64,000 nucleotides of DNA from Sorex araneus (GCF_027595985.1 NC_073305.1:121953739-122017738); one strand, 5' to 3'. Numbered from the stretch's first letter, positions 10,436 through 21,500 are shown. Numbers and translations: made by a program. Notes: generated from the letters alone by a model not told the origin.

Positions 10436-10745
10436 ATCTACTCTTTGGAATCTACCCCATCAACACAACACGAATTCAAAAAGATACACTCACGCCTATG
10501 TCCCCTACAGTGCTATTTATAGTAGCTTAAATCTAGAAACAAGCTGAGTGCACAGCATCAGGCGAGTGGGTAAAGGAGTACACACAATGAGCTAATACTG
10601 CTTAGCTCTAAGATGAATCCTTGTGGTCTGCTACAACTTTGATGGAGCTCCAGGGTGTCATGTTAAGTGAAACAAATCAGGAGAAAGACAGATAATGGAT
10701 GATCATACTCACATGTGGTATAAAATATAGCAACAGAATGGACAA
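10436..10745 (+). mobile_element. L1 ORF2 3' fragment, old
   Basis: The forward translation reads like the C-terminal part of L1 ORF2 (aaaaagatacactcacgc, tatttatagtagcttaa). It ends with a segment matching the RKIALICGI end of the younger L1 copies (gatcatactcacatgtgg). Confidence 0.65.
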
Positions 10746-10767
10746 AGGGGATATGCTTGCTGAAGAA

Positions 10768-10935
10768 AGGGACTGGAGAGATAGTACAGAGGGTAGGGGC
10801 GCTTACACTCCACCAATCTGGGTTGGATTCCCAGCAAACCATATGAGCACCGCCAGGAATAATTCCTTAGGGTAGAGCCAAGAGTAACATCCCTAACATT
10901 GCCTGATATGACCCCCAAACACACCCTCCCAAAGT
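10768..10935 (+). mobile_element. SOR-type SINE
   Basis: The forward copy has gggactggagagatagtac, a decayed B box and an end at gatatgacccccaaac. Confidence 0.8.
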
Positions 10936-10938
10936 GGA

Positions 10939-11109
10939 GAAGCTGGGGTTATAGAACAGCAGGTAGGGTGTTTGCCTTGCATGTAGCTGACCTGGGTTTG
11001 ATCACCGGCATCCCCTATGGTCCTCTGAGCACCACCAAGAGCAGTTCCTGAGCATAGAGCCAGGAGTAACTCCTGAGCACCACAAGTGTGCCCCCAAAAC
11101 AAAAACATA
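10939..11109 (+). mobile_element. SOR-type SINE
   Basis: This forward copy lies directly after the previous one (ggtagggtgtttgccttgc, agccaggagtaactcctg) and ends in cccccaaaacaaaaac. Confidence 0.85.
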
Positions 11110-11299
11110 GTAGAGAATTAGAAGCAGAGCTGGAGACAGTACAGACTGAACAAAGACACAAATTCACAAATTGATAACCAAGGTGTGAATGAAGACTCAT
11201 GAAAAGTAATTTTGACAGTTGAAGTTGTCTAAAGTGCTGAGTTTAGTAACATTGGAGGACGGGTGGGTTGTAGATGGGGGTAATGGTGAGCCAGAATCT

Positions 11300-11445
11300 C
11301 CAGTGTTCAGTTATTCTTGGCTCTGGTCTGTGCTCAGGAATGACCCCCGATGGGGCAAAGTGGGCCATATGTGGTACCAGGATTAAAACCGGGGTCAGCT
11401 GGGTGCAAGGCAGGAATCTTAGCTCCATATCTCTCTCATCTCTAA
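11300..11445 (-). mobile_element. Old SINE
   Basis: Reversed landmarks are tcttggctctggtctgtgc, gggccatatgtggtacc and ctgggtgcaaggcagg. Confidence 0.65.
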
Positions 11446-11489
11446 AGATTTCTTCTTTAATTCTAATTCATTATTTCCATCCTTTTAAC

Positions 11490-11630
11490 TTATTTTTTTT
11501 TGATGCCACACTTAGCAGTGTTCAAGGCTTACTCCCTGCCTAGTGCTTGAGGGTTGCTCCTTGTGGAGCCAAGGATCAAAGTTAGGGCTTCCACGTGCCT
11601 ACCAGCCATGTGGGGTGTCTCTCTGGCCCT
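11490..11630 (-). mobile_element. Old SINE
   Basis: This reversed copy starts with a T-rich run and gatgccacacttagcagtg and ends ctctctggccc. Confidence 0.65.
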
Positions 11631-12192
11631 TCCTCTCCTTTAAATTATTTTAAAAAGTCATTTCCCTTTATTGTTGCTAAGACTGGAGGTTGGACAGTTG
11701 GTCATGGTGTTCACACACACATTTTGCTGAATTAACATGAGACTTCAGTGTTTTAACTTCCAGATGTTCACTCAAACCAAGCCTGAAATTTTGTACTTCT
11801 ATAGCATAACAACAGCAATAGTAAACGTGCCCTCCTCCCCTCCCCCACCCTTGCAGGTGCATAAGGAGCATATTGGGGAAGTGGGCATTTTCAGAAACAG
11901 AAACCAAGTTCCCATGGCACTAGAAATGGGAAGGTGGATGGTCAAGAAGCTCCACTGGTCAAGGATGGTCAAGGCCTCCAGCCTCTGGCAGAAAGAGTGA
12001 GTTTCACCCACCAGCACCTAGGTCTGATAGAAGGCCCAGGAAAGGCTTAGCCTTCTCTCATGTCCAGTGTTTGTCATTCCAAGTTTACATTTTCCTGGCA
12101 ACCCTTTAACCAATGGCTTAGAAGTGTTCCTACATAGAAGAACCTATTCTCCTGTAATTTGCGCTTTAAACTTCCACAGGAAAAATAACTTT
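11631..12192. other. No feature seen
   Basis: The interval holds short opposing ORFs with no recognised family. Confidence 0.4.
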
Positions 12193-12274
12193 TCCTCCTC
12201 CTCCTCCTCCTCCTCCTCCTCCTCCTCCTCCTCCTCCTCCTCCTCCTCCTCCTCCTCCTCCTCCTTCTCCTTCT
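12193..12274. repeat. (TCC)24 microsatellite
   Basis: There are 24 uninterrupted TCC units, then a degenerate TTC run. It generates poly-Ser and poly-Arg ORFs that are not genes. Confidence 0.97.
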
Positions 12275-12809
12275 TCTTGTTCTTCGTGTTTGGGCCACAC
12301 TTCGGGGTGCTGGGGGGACTTTGTGGGGTTGTGACTTCCTCATACCTTTGGAACCATTTCTAGAGCCCAACTCTTTTAGATGAGGGTGGACTTTAGGAAA
12401 GAACCTGCAGACTTCGAGAGAGGCAAAATGAAAGGGCTGCAACATGGAGTGGGAGTTGTTCTAGGAATTTCCCAGTTGAAATGGACAGCTTCTTCATGAA
12501 TCAGAGTGGCTAGGCTATCTTGCCATGGCTCTGCCAAGGAGACCCCAGGTACCCCTAAGAAATTACGGGTAAAATCACAAGATGACTCAAGCCTCCCAGG
12601 CCACAGCCACTGTTAGAGCATAACCCAAGAGCACAGAAGCAGCCCTGGAGTGTGTGTGAGGGCTTGAGGCTGCCACTCCCCCCATGACTGGGACTTGAGC
12701 TGGTTTGCTTGTGCTTTGTAAGGAAAATCTATGAGAACTTTTGGAAGGGATTTTTAGTGAAGATCCCACACACCCCGAGCCTCTCCTAGATTAGCTTCAA
12801 GAGTTAATG
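12275..12809. other. No gene seen; possible SINE remnant at the start
   Basis: The first 60 bases (gtttgggccacacttcgggg) may be a reversed SINE remnant. Nothing else is recognised. Confidence 0.35.
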
Positions 12810-12967
12810 GGGCTGGAGCGATAGCACAGTGGATAAGGTGTTTGCCTTGCACACGGCCAACCCGGGTTCGATTCCCAGCATCCCATATGGTCCCCCAAGC
12901 ACCACCAGGAGTGATTCCTGAGTGCTAGAGCCAGGAGTAACTCCTGATCATCTCTGGGTGTGACACT
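12810..12967 (+). mobile_element. SOR-type SINE
   Basis: The young forward head (ggggctggagcgatagcac, cccgggttcgattcccagc) is intact, but the copy stops at tgggtgtgacac without a poly(A). Confidence 0.9.
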
Positions 12968-13265
12968 GCAGTCATCCCTTATGGAAGATATAATGTTGTT
13001 TCTTACCTAGTTGCTGATTGAAAATGTGATTTGAGGTTCAGTGCATACACAGACTCAAACTCACACAAAGAATGGAAAGCAAGGGAGTTCAAAAACCGTC
13101 ATCACTGGCTCCCAGACCTTTCCTCTCAGTCTCTATTTCTCTCTCTCTCTCTGTGCCATCTCCTCAGTCTACTAGCCTTAAAAGCTCAAAAGACTTAGGG
13201 TTCACGTTCCTGATTCCATCCACTCATGCTTCTTTCTCCTAATTCACTAAGGTGTCTCCATCTCC

Positions 13266-13365
13266 TAAGGCCAGAGAGATCACTCAATGGGCTGAGTGCA
13301 TCAGGAGTTCTAGGTTATATCACTGCACTAAATGGTCCCCCAGGTGCAGAATCAAGAGTAAACCC
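13266..13365 (+). mobile_element. Old SINE fragment
   Basis: Forward landmarks are ggccagagagatcactcaat and aaatggtcccccaggtgc. Confidence 0.55.
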
Positions 13366-13368
13366 TGT

Positions 13369-13550
13369 GGGGCTAGAGTGGGTAGGGTGGTTTGCCTTGC
13401 ATACAGCCCACCTGGGTTCTATCCCTGGCATCCCATAAGGGATTGTATTCCATATTCCTGGTGATCCCTTGAGCACCACCAGGAGTAATTCCTCAGTACA
13501 GAGCCAGTAGTAACCCCTGAGCATTACCAGGTGTGAACCTCTTCCCACAA
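13369..13550 (+). mobile_element. SOR-type SINE with small insertion
   Basis: The forward copy is ggggctagagtgggtaggg with a ctgggttctatccctgg B-box region. About 20 extra bases interrupt the catcccata/ggtccc junction. Confidence 0.75.
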
Positions 13551-13741
13551 AAGAATAATCCTTGAACATCTCCAGGTGGGGCTTTCCCAAAAAATAAAAA
13601 AATAAAATCATAATCTCATTCTCCTTTCTTGCTTTTATTTCTCCAAATGACACCCTTACCTTACCAGAGAGGTATTTTACTTGTTAATCTTATACTGCAT
13701 CTGGAACCATGTTTTACACAAAGAATGTCCTCTATAAACAT

Positions 13742-13921
13742 TTTGTTTGTTTGTTTTGGGGCCACATCCAGTGATGCTCAGGGATTATTCCTGGCTTTGC
13801 ACTCAGGAATTATTCCTGGTAGTGCTCAAGGGATCATCAGGAATATGGAATACAAGGGATCAAACCTGGGTCGGCTGCATGCAAGGCAAAGGCCTTCCCA
13901 CTGTAGTATGCTCCAGTCCCA
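13742..13921 (-). mobile_element. SOR-type SINE
   Basis: The reversed copy runs from a tttgtttgtttg tail through gggccacatccagtgatgc to gtatgctccagtccc, with a short duplicated insert near 13840. Confidence 0.85.
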
Positions 13922-14118
13922 GTTTATAAAACACAGGTATATCCAATAGGGCATCCATGACATCTAAGCCCTACACAGGACAATAAAGGTCTTTTGTAAA
14001 TAAAATCTGTTCTCCCTAATTCCAGACTCCTCAGTGTCCTGAGCATGGATCATTTATTTCCAATCAAATCAAACAAAATTATGAGAAAAGTCTTTTCCCT
14101 TTAGTAATACAACATGGG

Positions 14119-14366
14119 GGACTGGAGCGATATCACAGTGGTTAGGGCATTTGTCTTGCACACGGCTGACCCGGGTTCGATTCCTCCATCCCTCTTGGAG
14201 ATCCTGGCAAGCTACTGAGAGTATCCTGCCCTCACGGCAGAGGCCTGGCAAGCTACCCGTGGTGTATTTGATATGCCTAAAACAGTAACAAGTCTCACAA
14301 GGGAGAGTTACTGGTGCCCGCTCGAGCAAATCGATGAACAACAGGATGACAGTACTACAGTGCTAC
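14119..14366 (+). mobile_element. RTE-tailed SINE with target duplication
   Basis: Head, body and RTE tail are complete (actggagcgatatcac to ggatgacagtactacag). It is flanked by a 13-bp duplication with one mismatch (aatacaacatggg 14106-14118, aataccacatggg 14367-14379). Confidence 0.92.
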
Positions 14367-14423
14367 AATACCACATGGGAAGGCTTCAGCCCACCCCACC
14401 CTAACTCTAGCAAAGTCCACAAT

Positions 14424-14570
14424 AATGCAGAGTAAAAAGTCAAGTTCTTGTGTTGCCACTTAGGGCTGGGATGTGGCTCAGTGTAGAGCATTAGCCTTAC
14501 ATGGGCGTGATCCTGGATTTGAGTCCCACCTTGCCAAAAATAAAAATAACATTGTCTTGCCACATTCTTA
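14424..14570 (+). repeat. ID-like tRNA-derived repeat, copy 2
   Basis: The same 73-bp start as 1671-1744 is present here and continues into a B-box-like gatttgagtcccacc and an A-rich end (ccaaaaataaaaataac), as expected of a tRNA-Ala-like SINE distinct from the SOR type. Confidence 0.6.
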
Positions 14571-14786
14571 AGGTAGCCATCAATGAAAATTTTATTTGAT
14601 ATAGCTTATAAAATTTATTTACATTTATATATGCTTACAGCTGTACCTACTTGGGCACACACAAATAGCACCTGAACTTAGAACCTGGAATCAGATCTGG
14701 AAGGGAAACATTTTTAGTTCTTCTTGAAACTGACATGATTTGGGGCCAAGGTGTTAAATAAATAAGTTTCAACTATTGTAAACGTT

Positions 14787-14924
14787 TTTTTTTTTCTTTT
14801 TGAGTCATGCACTCAGGAATTACTCCTGGCGGTGGTAGGGGGACCATATGGTATGCTGGGAATTGAACCCGGCATGCTGCATGCAAGGCAAACGCCCTAC
14901 CGGCTGTGCTATTGCTCCAGTACC
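14787..14924 (-). mobile_element. SOR-type SINE, internally deleted
   Basis: The reversed copy keeps the T-run and ctttttgagtca, then jumps to tgcactcaggaattactcc, so about 30 bp near the 3' end are missing. Confidence 0.85.
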
Positions 14925-15439
14925 CTGTAAAAGTTTTGAACAAGTGTGGTATATTTTAGATGCCGAATGTGGAGGAGTTATAGAGGCAAAAAAGAGCCAA
15001 TGAGTTTACTCCTCCAACAAGTACAGCTTCAAAAGACTTAAGGATACGAAAAAGGAAAGTGTAATGGTCTATGGGATAATCACAGTGATTTTTAGAAACC
15101 TAAGTTTGGAAATTACAATGTAGATTAAAAATTATCTTGGGAGAATAGCAGGGTAATAAAGAAAAGGGTGAAGGATGGGCTCAGAACTATCAATATTCAA
15201 GTTACAGCAGAGAAGGAAAGAAATACAGAGGATGGGAACATGAGACCAAGAAAAGATAAAGTCAGGGCAGTGAAAAAGAAGAATCTATTGGTCCAAACGT
15301 ACAAACAGGGTAAGAAATGTCAAGATGGTGGGAGGATAGTGGGGTGGAGGCAGAAAGACAGTATCGGAGGTAAGGCATTTACCTTGAAAGTGAAACCAAA
15401 GTTTGACCTGGCACCTGGCACCGCCAGGGGTCACACCTG
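14925..15439. other. No gene seen
   Basis: A 98-codon plus ORF starting at 15168 has no recognised family and ends in repeat sequence. A decayed SINE may occupy 15310-15440. Confidence 0.35.
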
Positions 15440-15452
15440 TGCTGAGCCAGAA

Positions 15453-15710
15453 ATAGCACTGTAATCTATTTGCTCCAGCGGGCACCAGTAACATCTCCAT
15501 TGTGAGACTTGTTGTTACTGTTTTTGGCATATCCAATACACCACGGGTAGCTTGCCAGGCTCTGCAGTGCAGGCGGGATACTCTCGGTAGCTTGCCGAGC
15601 TCTCTGAGAGGGACGGAAGAATTGAACCCTGGTCAGCCGCATGCAAGGCAAATGCCCTACCCACTGTGCTATCACTCCATTGGATAACTCGTCTGACTAC
15701 GAATCACAGC
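15453..15710 (-). mobile_element. RTE-tailed SINE, tail shortened
   Basis: The reversed copy runs tgctccagcgggcaccag to gtgctatcactcc. The sequence agccagaaatag occurs on both sides (about 15441 and 15710) and is a probable target duplication. About 25 extra bases lie upstream of the SINE head inside it. Confidence 0.8.
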
Positions 15711-16335
15711 CAGAAATAGGCTTTGAAAACTGCCAGGTGTGGCCCAAACCAATCCCCGCCCCCAACCCCCACACAAAAGCAGTGACACAAGTGACAAAGG
15801 GTTGTACAGGTCCGGCTTTGATTTCTCGCTCTGCAAGCACTGCTGGGCCTAGTATGGCTTGGAGTAGCCCTGGGGGCCCTGAGCACTGCCTGGGACACTC
15901 CCTACAAATGACAAAAGGATGTTGAGTTAGATGCTTAGGAGGTTTAATTTTTAGTTTTTTAAAATTAATTAATTTTTAATTAGTGAATCACCGTGAGACA
16001 AAGTTACAGACTTACAGGTTTTCATGCTTACACTTATGTTTCAGTCATACAATGATCGAGTACCCATCCCTCCACCAGTGCCCATTTTCCACCACCAATG
16101 GTCCCATCATCCCTCCCACCCACCCCCACCCTGTTCCCTTCACCCCACACTGCCTCTGTGGCAGGGCATTCCCATTTGCTTGCTCTCTCTTTTTGGGTTT
16201 TGTGGTTTGCTACAGAGGTATTAAGAGGGCATCATGTTCGGTCTATAGTCTATTTTCAGCCCATATCTGTCGCGCGCCGCTTCGTCCAGCGAAGAAACAC
16301 AGAAACACGCAACTCGGAGATCCTTTTGGCTGCGA

Positions 16336-16341
16336 TTTATT
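16336..16341 (-). terminator. LTR polyadenylation signal
   Basis: AATAAA on the minus strand (plus TTTATT) lies about 70 bp before the LTR end. Confidence 0.75.
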
Positions 16342-16452
16342 CAGGAACTTTCTCATGCGTTAGAGAAGAAATCAGGAACGGGAACGGGGACGAGGAGGAA
16401 GGAGGAAAGGGGGACGCATGAGGGAGAACCAACTAGCTAGGTGACTTCCCCC

Positions 16453-16460
16453 CTTATATA
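16453..16460 (-). promoter_or_regulatory. LTR TATA box
   Basis: TATATAAG on the minus strand lies about 115 bp before the AATAAA, as expected for U3 ahead of a short R region. Confidence 0.75.
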
Positions 16461-17811
16461 CTTCTCCCTGCCTGTTTGCCCTCAAGTGTCTGCAGCTGAT
16501 AAACCAGCCATAACTTGTGAGCGTGACAAGACATCCTGATTCCCCATCAGGTATTGTTCACGAAGCACGGTGCAACCAACAAGAAACAGGTGTTCACGAA
16601 GCACGGTTCCATGGAGGCTCTCCACACATATCCCCCATCCCTAGTGGGCCCGCCTAGCACCCTTTGCTTGGTGATCCCTTCTCTATCAGAGCTGCTTCTT
16701 CACTTAACATGTGAAGTCTGCTTCCAAGCTGTGGAGTACTCCTCTTGATACTTATCTCTACTATTCTTGGGTGTTAGTCTCCCATTCTGTTACTTTATAT
16801 TCCACAAATGAGTGCAATCTTTCTATGTCTATCCCTCTCTTTATGACTCATTTCACTTAACATGATACTTTCCATGTCGATCCACCTATATGCAAATTTC
16901 CTGACTTCATCTTTTCTAACAGCTGCATAGTATTCCATTGTGTAAATGTACCAAAGTTTCTTTAACCAGTCATCTGTTCTCAGCACTTGGGTTTTTTTCC
17001 AGATTGTGGCTATTATAAACTGTGCTGATATGAACATATAAGTGCAGGCATCATTTTTGCTATACATTTTTGCATCTCCAGGACATATTCCCAGAATTGT
17101 ATTGCTGGGAGCTCAATTTTTAAAACTTTTATTGAATTAAAAGCTCTGATTTGCAAAGTTATTGATAGTTGAGTTTTAGGCACAAACCTTCTAGCACTGA
17201 TTCCATCACCAGTGTCAACTTCTCCCCACCAGTGTTTCCAAATTTATTACAAATTTACTCCCATTCCATACCAATAATCCTTCCACATTATCAGTGTACC
17301 TGAAGCCCATGTCTGTTGCTCCCCCATTACTTCCTTTTCCTCATTCTCTCGGACCCCATCCAATTCCTTTCCTTTTATTTCTTTGTCCTTCCTATACTTT
17401 GGTCCAAAGGAAATCTATACATTTCTTCTTTAGTATGTTGAATTATGTTGTGCAATTTTTCTAAATACCACAAATAAGTGAGATCATCTTGCGTATAGCA
17501 TTCTTCTCCTGGCTTAATTCACTCAACATTATATCTTCCAGTTATATTCATTTGTAGCATATTACACAATATCATGACTATTTGAAGCAGAGTTGTATTC
17601 CATTTTGTATATATACCAAATCTTAATAATCCATTAATCTGTCTTCAGACACATAGGTTAATTTCATATGCTGACTGTAGGCTAGTGCTGCAATGAATAA
17701 TGGTATGCAGATGTCCTTTTTAATGAATATATTTGTATTTTAGGGATAGATACACAAATTAAATTTTATAGGTTCTGTGACTGCTCAATTAAATTTGATA
17801 GGTTATATGGC

Positions 17812-18030
17812 CATATGGGCAGAGCCTGGCAAGCTATCTGTGGCATATTTGATATGCCCCAAACAATAACGATAGGTATCATTCCCCTGATCTTGAAAGA
17901 GTTTCCAATCGTTGGGAAAGACAAGTAAAGAAAGGCTGCTAAAATCTCAGGGCTGGGAGGAAAAGAGACATTACTAGTGCCCGCTCGAGTAAATTGACGA
18001 ACAACGGGATGACAGTGATACAGTGATATG
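17812..18030 (+). mobile_element. Long headless RTE-related SINE variant
   Basis: The copy starts at gcagagcctggcaagctatc and carries the internal block cattcccctgatcttg to aatctcagggctgggagg. It ends in ggatgacagtgatacagtga. It interrupts the old L1, with a short tatggc repeat at the edges. Confidence 0.8.
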
Positions 18031-18173
18031 GCTGCTCAATTCTAAGTTTACTAAAAACACTCTCTACTGTTTTTCATAGTGTTTGTACCAGATAGCATTC
18101 TCAACAGCAGTGAATGAGAGTACCTTTTTCACCACATCTCTGCCAACATAGGTTGTCCCCATTATTTTTGATA

Positions 18174-18290
18174 TGTGCTCTTCTTATTGATATGTGAAAT
18201 ATGTGGTGCTATATATTTTGATATGTGGTGGTGTTACATATTTTGATATACGGTGGTGTTATATATTTTGATATGTGGTGTTATATGATA
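18174..18290. repeat. About 24-bp minisatellite, four units
   Basis: Units of the form ttttgatatgtggtggtgtt are tandemly repeated inside the old L1. Confidence 0.75.
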
Positions 18291-18424
18291 TCTCACTAGT
18301 GCTGGTTTAGATTTCTCTAATAATAAGTGATAATGAGGAATTTTTCATGTGCCTACTGGCCATCCATTTGTTTTCAGATGAGAAGTGTTTACTTGTTTCC
18401 TTTTCCCATTTTTGATAGGTTTGC

Positions 18425-18514
18425 TGCAGGGCTAGTGGGATGCTGGGGTTCAAATCCAGGAAGGTCACAGGCAAGGCAAACATGTTACCTGCTGTACTAT
18501 CACCCCAGCCACTT
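18425..18514 (-). mobile_element. SINE head fragment
   Basis: Only the 5' half remains in reverse (gtgggatgctggggttc to ctatcaccccagcc). Confidence 0.75.
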
Positions 18515-19508
18515 GGAATTGGCAAAAATATCTGCTATAATTATTATATTTTCCAATATAATAGGCTTAAGAAATTCTATAGATGTATAATAAAATAAAA
18601 TATTAATTTTTAATAAAACATCTAATATCAGTCCATTATTTATTTTGCTAGCAGAAAGAGAAGAAATGCTAATTTGTTTCCCATTTGTCTCAATTAAAAA
18701 GCTTTGTATTGTTTTATAAAATTTTTATCTGATGGCCTAATGATATCAACTAGCCTGATCATATTACCTTCTAGTATTTTCCTGTTTACTTGTACTTAAG
18801 CTTTAAAATGTGTCTTTTGTTTAAGCAGTGTTGAGTTTAGTCTCTCTCTGATTATAATAACAGTTTTTGAATAAAATCATCCTTGTTATTATTTACAAAT
18901 ATCTGAGACAATTTCTTGAATAGTTATATTGTTGTTTTAATCTTATAATTGTATGGTAGAAGCTGGATTTAATTTGACAGGAATGAAATCAAAGCCCACA
19001 TAACCTCAGAGATTTTTATACTGAATAAGCTATAAACACAGAAATCTTTGCAGTGAAGTTTAGTATATCCTTTATATAAGCAAGATGGCTGGATAGGAGA
19101 TAGGAGGAAAATCAGATCAGTTTCAGACAATAAAAATCTTTGTGTTTTTATTTCTTTTTTCCAAGTATCAGATAAGAGTAAGTGATGCTTTATGTTTCTG
19201 TTCAACCTATACGAGAGCAGCAGAGATAAGCAAATTCAACCATCTTGTTTTAAACAAGGCACTGTAGGGATCTTCCCTTCACAGAGATTGCTGGAGGAAT
19301 CATGCTGCTCGAAAATCAATTGACAACATAACATTGAAGTTTAAATATGAGAACTTATAGACATAACTCATGAAATTTATGAAAATAGCAGTAAGGCAAA
19401 TAAAATATAGGAAGTAAATCCATCTTACACAGAGATGGTTAAATAATAATGTCATAATATAGGCAAAAATAGATTGCTATTAAGTAGTAATATTGGCTTC
19501 AATTCAAA
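18515..19508. other. AT-rich, no feature seen
   Basis: No gene or recognisable repeat is seen in this stretch. Confidence 0.45.
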
Positions 19509-19521
19509 AAGTAGTAAATTT

Positions 19522-19694
19522 TGGGGCTGGAGCAATAGCACAGTGGGTAGGGCATTTGCCTTGTACGTGGCCGACCCGGGTTCGATTCCCAGCATCCCAT
19601 ATGGTCCCCTGAGCACCACCAGGGGTAATTCCTGAGTGCAGAGCCAGGAGTAACCCCTGTGCATCACCAGGTGTGATCCAAAAAGCAAAAAAAT
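19522..19694 (+). mobile_element. SOR-type poly(A) SINE with target duplication
   Basis: An intact forward copy is flanked by aagtagtaaattt at 19509-19521 and 19695-19707. Confidence 0.95.
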
Positions 19695-19707
19695 AAGTAG
19701 TAAATTT

Positions 19708-20028
19708 GTATATGGATATGGATATATACAGATGTATAAATGAATAAAAAAACTTATAGTCTATTATGTAATTTTTCATTTTCCAAAAAATATTGGTCAC
19801 CAAAAATTGAATTCACCCTAAATCTGAATTAAAGAGACCTTTCAATCATTGACCATCTATTGTAATAACTACACCAAAGATCCAAAAATAAGTCTTTATA
19901 GTCCCTTTGATATAGGAATTTCTTTAATAAATATGATAAAATAAAACTGCTGCTTGTGAATAAATAAAATTGTGTAGTAGAAATTATTCAAGTGACAAGT
20001 TAATCAAGTTGCAATGTAAATTGTTCTT
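19708..20028. other. AT-rich, no feature seen
   Basis: No gene or recognisable repeat is seen in this stretch. Confidence 0.45.
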
Positions 20029-20279
20029 GGGCTGGAGAGATAGCACAGTGGGTAGAGCATTTGCCTTGCATTCGGCCAACTTGGGTTTGATTCTTCCGTC
20101 CCTCTCAGAGAGCCTGGAAAGCTACTGAAAGTATCCTGCCTGCAATGCAGAGCCTGACAAGCTACACGTGGTGTATTGGATATGCCCAAAACAGTAATAA
20201 CAAGTCTCACAATGAAGACATTATTGGTGCCCGCTCGAGCAAATTGATGAACAACAGGAGGACACTGCTATGGTGCTAC
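20029..20279 (+). mobile_element. RTE-tailed SINE
   Basis: A complete forward copy runs gggctggagagatagcac to acaacaggaggacactgc. Confidence 0.88.
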
Positions 20280-20373
20280 CTAAAGAAAAAAATAACAAAA
20301 AACATTGTCAACAGTAAAAAATACGAAGGTGCAAGTGCAGGAGGGGGAGATGTGATGTGTGCATTGTGGTGTT

Positions 20374-20745
20374 CTCTGGCTCTCATCTCTTTCTCTCTCT
20401 CTCACTGCTCTTGTTTGGTGCTCCCGAGCTGCTGTGTATGGACCAAATTGGGATGGTTACTCCTTGTGCTCTGCTTGTGTGTATGCTGCTGTGCTCTCTT
20501 CTATCTGTCTCTCTATCTCTGTCTCTGTCTCTCTAATCTCTCCTGTGGTCTCTTCCGACATCTCTCTGTCTCTGCTGCTGTGTCTTCTCTCTTGTTTCTG
20601 TGGCTTCTCTCTCCACTTCTGTGTCTTCTCCTGTGTCTTCTGTCTTGCCTCTGTGTCTTGTCTCCTCTTTTATCTCTTCTCCTTGTTTCTGTCTTACCTC
20701 TGTCCTCTTCTCCCTCGCTTCTGTGTCTACTGCCTTTTCTTCTGT
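20374..20745 (+). repeat. Pyrimidine-rich tract
   Basis: About 370 bases are strongly C+T biased on the plus strand, made of irregular tctctgtctc and tgtgtcttct words. Two overlapping Leu/Ser/Cys ORFs here (20145-20765, 20359-20784) are compositional artefacts. Confidence 0.85.
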
Positions 20746-21500
20746 TACAGACTTATTTTATATAGCAATCACATAGGTCGGTAACACAAAGGTAGGTTGA
20801 ACATTAACAAATCAACAAAGAGGGGTAAGACCATTTCTCCAGGAGATTAACTAAATCTCATCTAAGGAGATGACTCAAGATTACTAGGAGATCCGATCAA
20901 GGGTGGGATCCAAACAAGGGTATGTCACTTTCTTTCTTCCTCAGCTAGTAATCCACTTAAATAGTTATACTAAATTTACTTCTAATATTTCTAGCAATGT
21001 CATTCTGTATGAGCACAGTAAGAGACATATCAAACTTAAAGTTTGGTTTTTCCTGAGGACATTCACTATATATTCCAGACCACAGTCCTCAGGCCAGGTT
21101 AGTCTTCCTAATCCCAGTAGGGTCCTAGTCTCATCATTACTTTTGGATCATGACGGCATTTGTCTATGATCATGTTTTCAACTTATAGTTGAGTATTGTG
21201 GCGCTTTAGCCTGGCCCATGTCTATGCCAGGGTAGCTCACAGCTGCCCTGGGTTTATTCTGTCCCTTGTCAGGACCCTGCTTTTGGGCTGCTAGGAACTA
21301 AGGGCAACTGAGTGGAGAAAGCAGAGGCCCAGGAGTAAATATTATTGGAGTCAATCAACTCCCAAATTATAAAGCATAATATTAACTGTCTTCCTGTGTC
21401 CATACAGAAAGGACATTGCTTTAAGGCAAACTAAATTCCCTGTGGCAAGTCTAAAAGGACAAACCCCATTGTTATCGTACAGTCAACCTCAATACCCAGT
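20746..21500. other. Unclassified block, possibly LTR-element derived
   Basis: This segment has higher G+C than its flanks and no coding frame. Together with the preceding pyrimidine tract it looks like part of a decayed retroelement, but I cannot match it to a family. Confidence 0.3.

Larger units (their letters stand above)
16268..16626 (-). mobile_element. ERVK-like solo LTR, 359 bp
   Basis: The LTR begins TGTGGAGAGCC and ends GCGCGACA on the minus strand (TG...CA). It is flanked by the perfect 6-bp duplication CATATC at 16262-16267 and 16627-16632, the length typical of class II (betaretrovirus-like) elements. It carries a TATA box and AATAAA in the right order. No internal viral genes remain, so it is a solo LTR left by recombination. 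The class rests on the 6-bp duplication and layout. Confidence 0.88.
15944..17110 (-). mobile_element. L1, 5'-truncated, with LTR inserted
   Basis: The reversed 3' UTR (ttagtgaatcaccgtgagac, tcatacaatgatcgagtacc) leads into the ORF2 C-terminus (16795-17067: WYIYTMEYYAAV and LSEMSHKERDRH on the minus strand). It is interrupted by a solo LTR at 16268-16626. Confidence 0.9.
17111..18420 (-). mobile_element. Old L1 3' half
   Basis: A reversed L1 3' UTR (ttttattgaattaaaagctc) is followed by decayed ORF2 sequence to about 18420 (gagcatttttcatgtgcc-like end). It is split by the RTE-related insert at 17812-18030. It is more diverged than the adjoining L1 at 15944-17110. Confidence 0.75.

Noticed and set aside
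12067..12445. ORFs with poly-Ser (plus) and poly-Arg (minus)
   Set aside because: They are created by the (TCC)24 microsatellite and have no other protein features.
20145..20784. 206- and 141-codon ORFs rich in Leu, Ser and Cys resembling membrane proteins
   Set aside because: Compositional effect of a pyrimidine-rich tract, with the frame starting inside a SINE.
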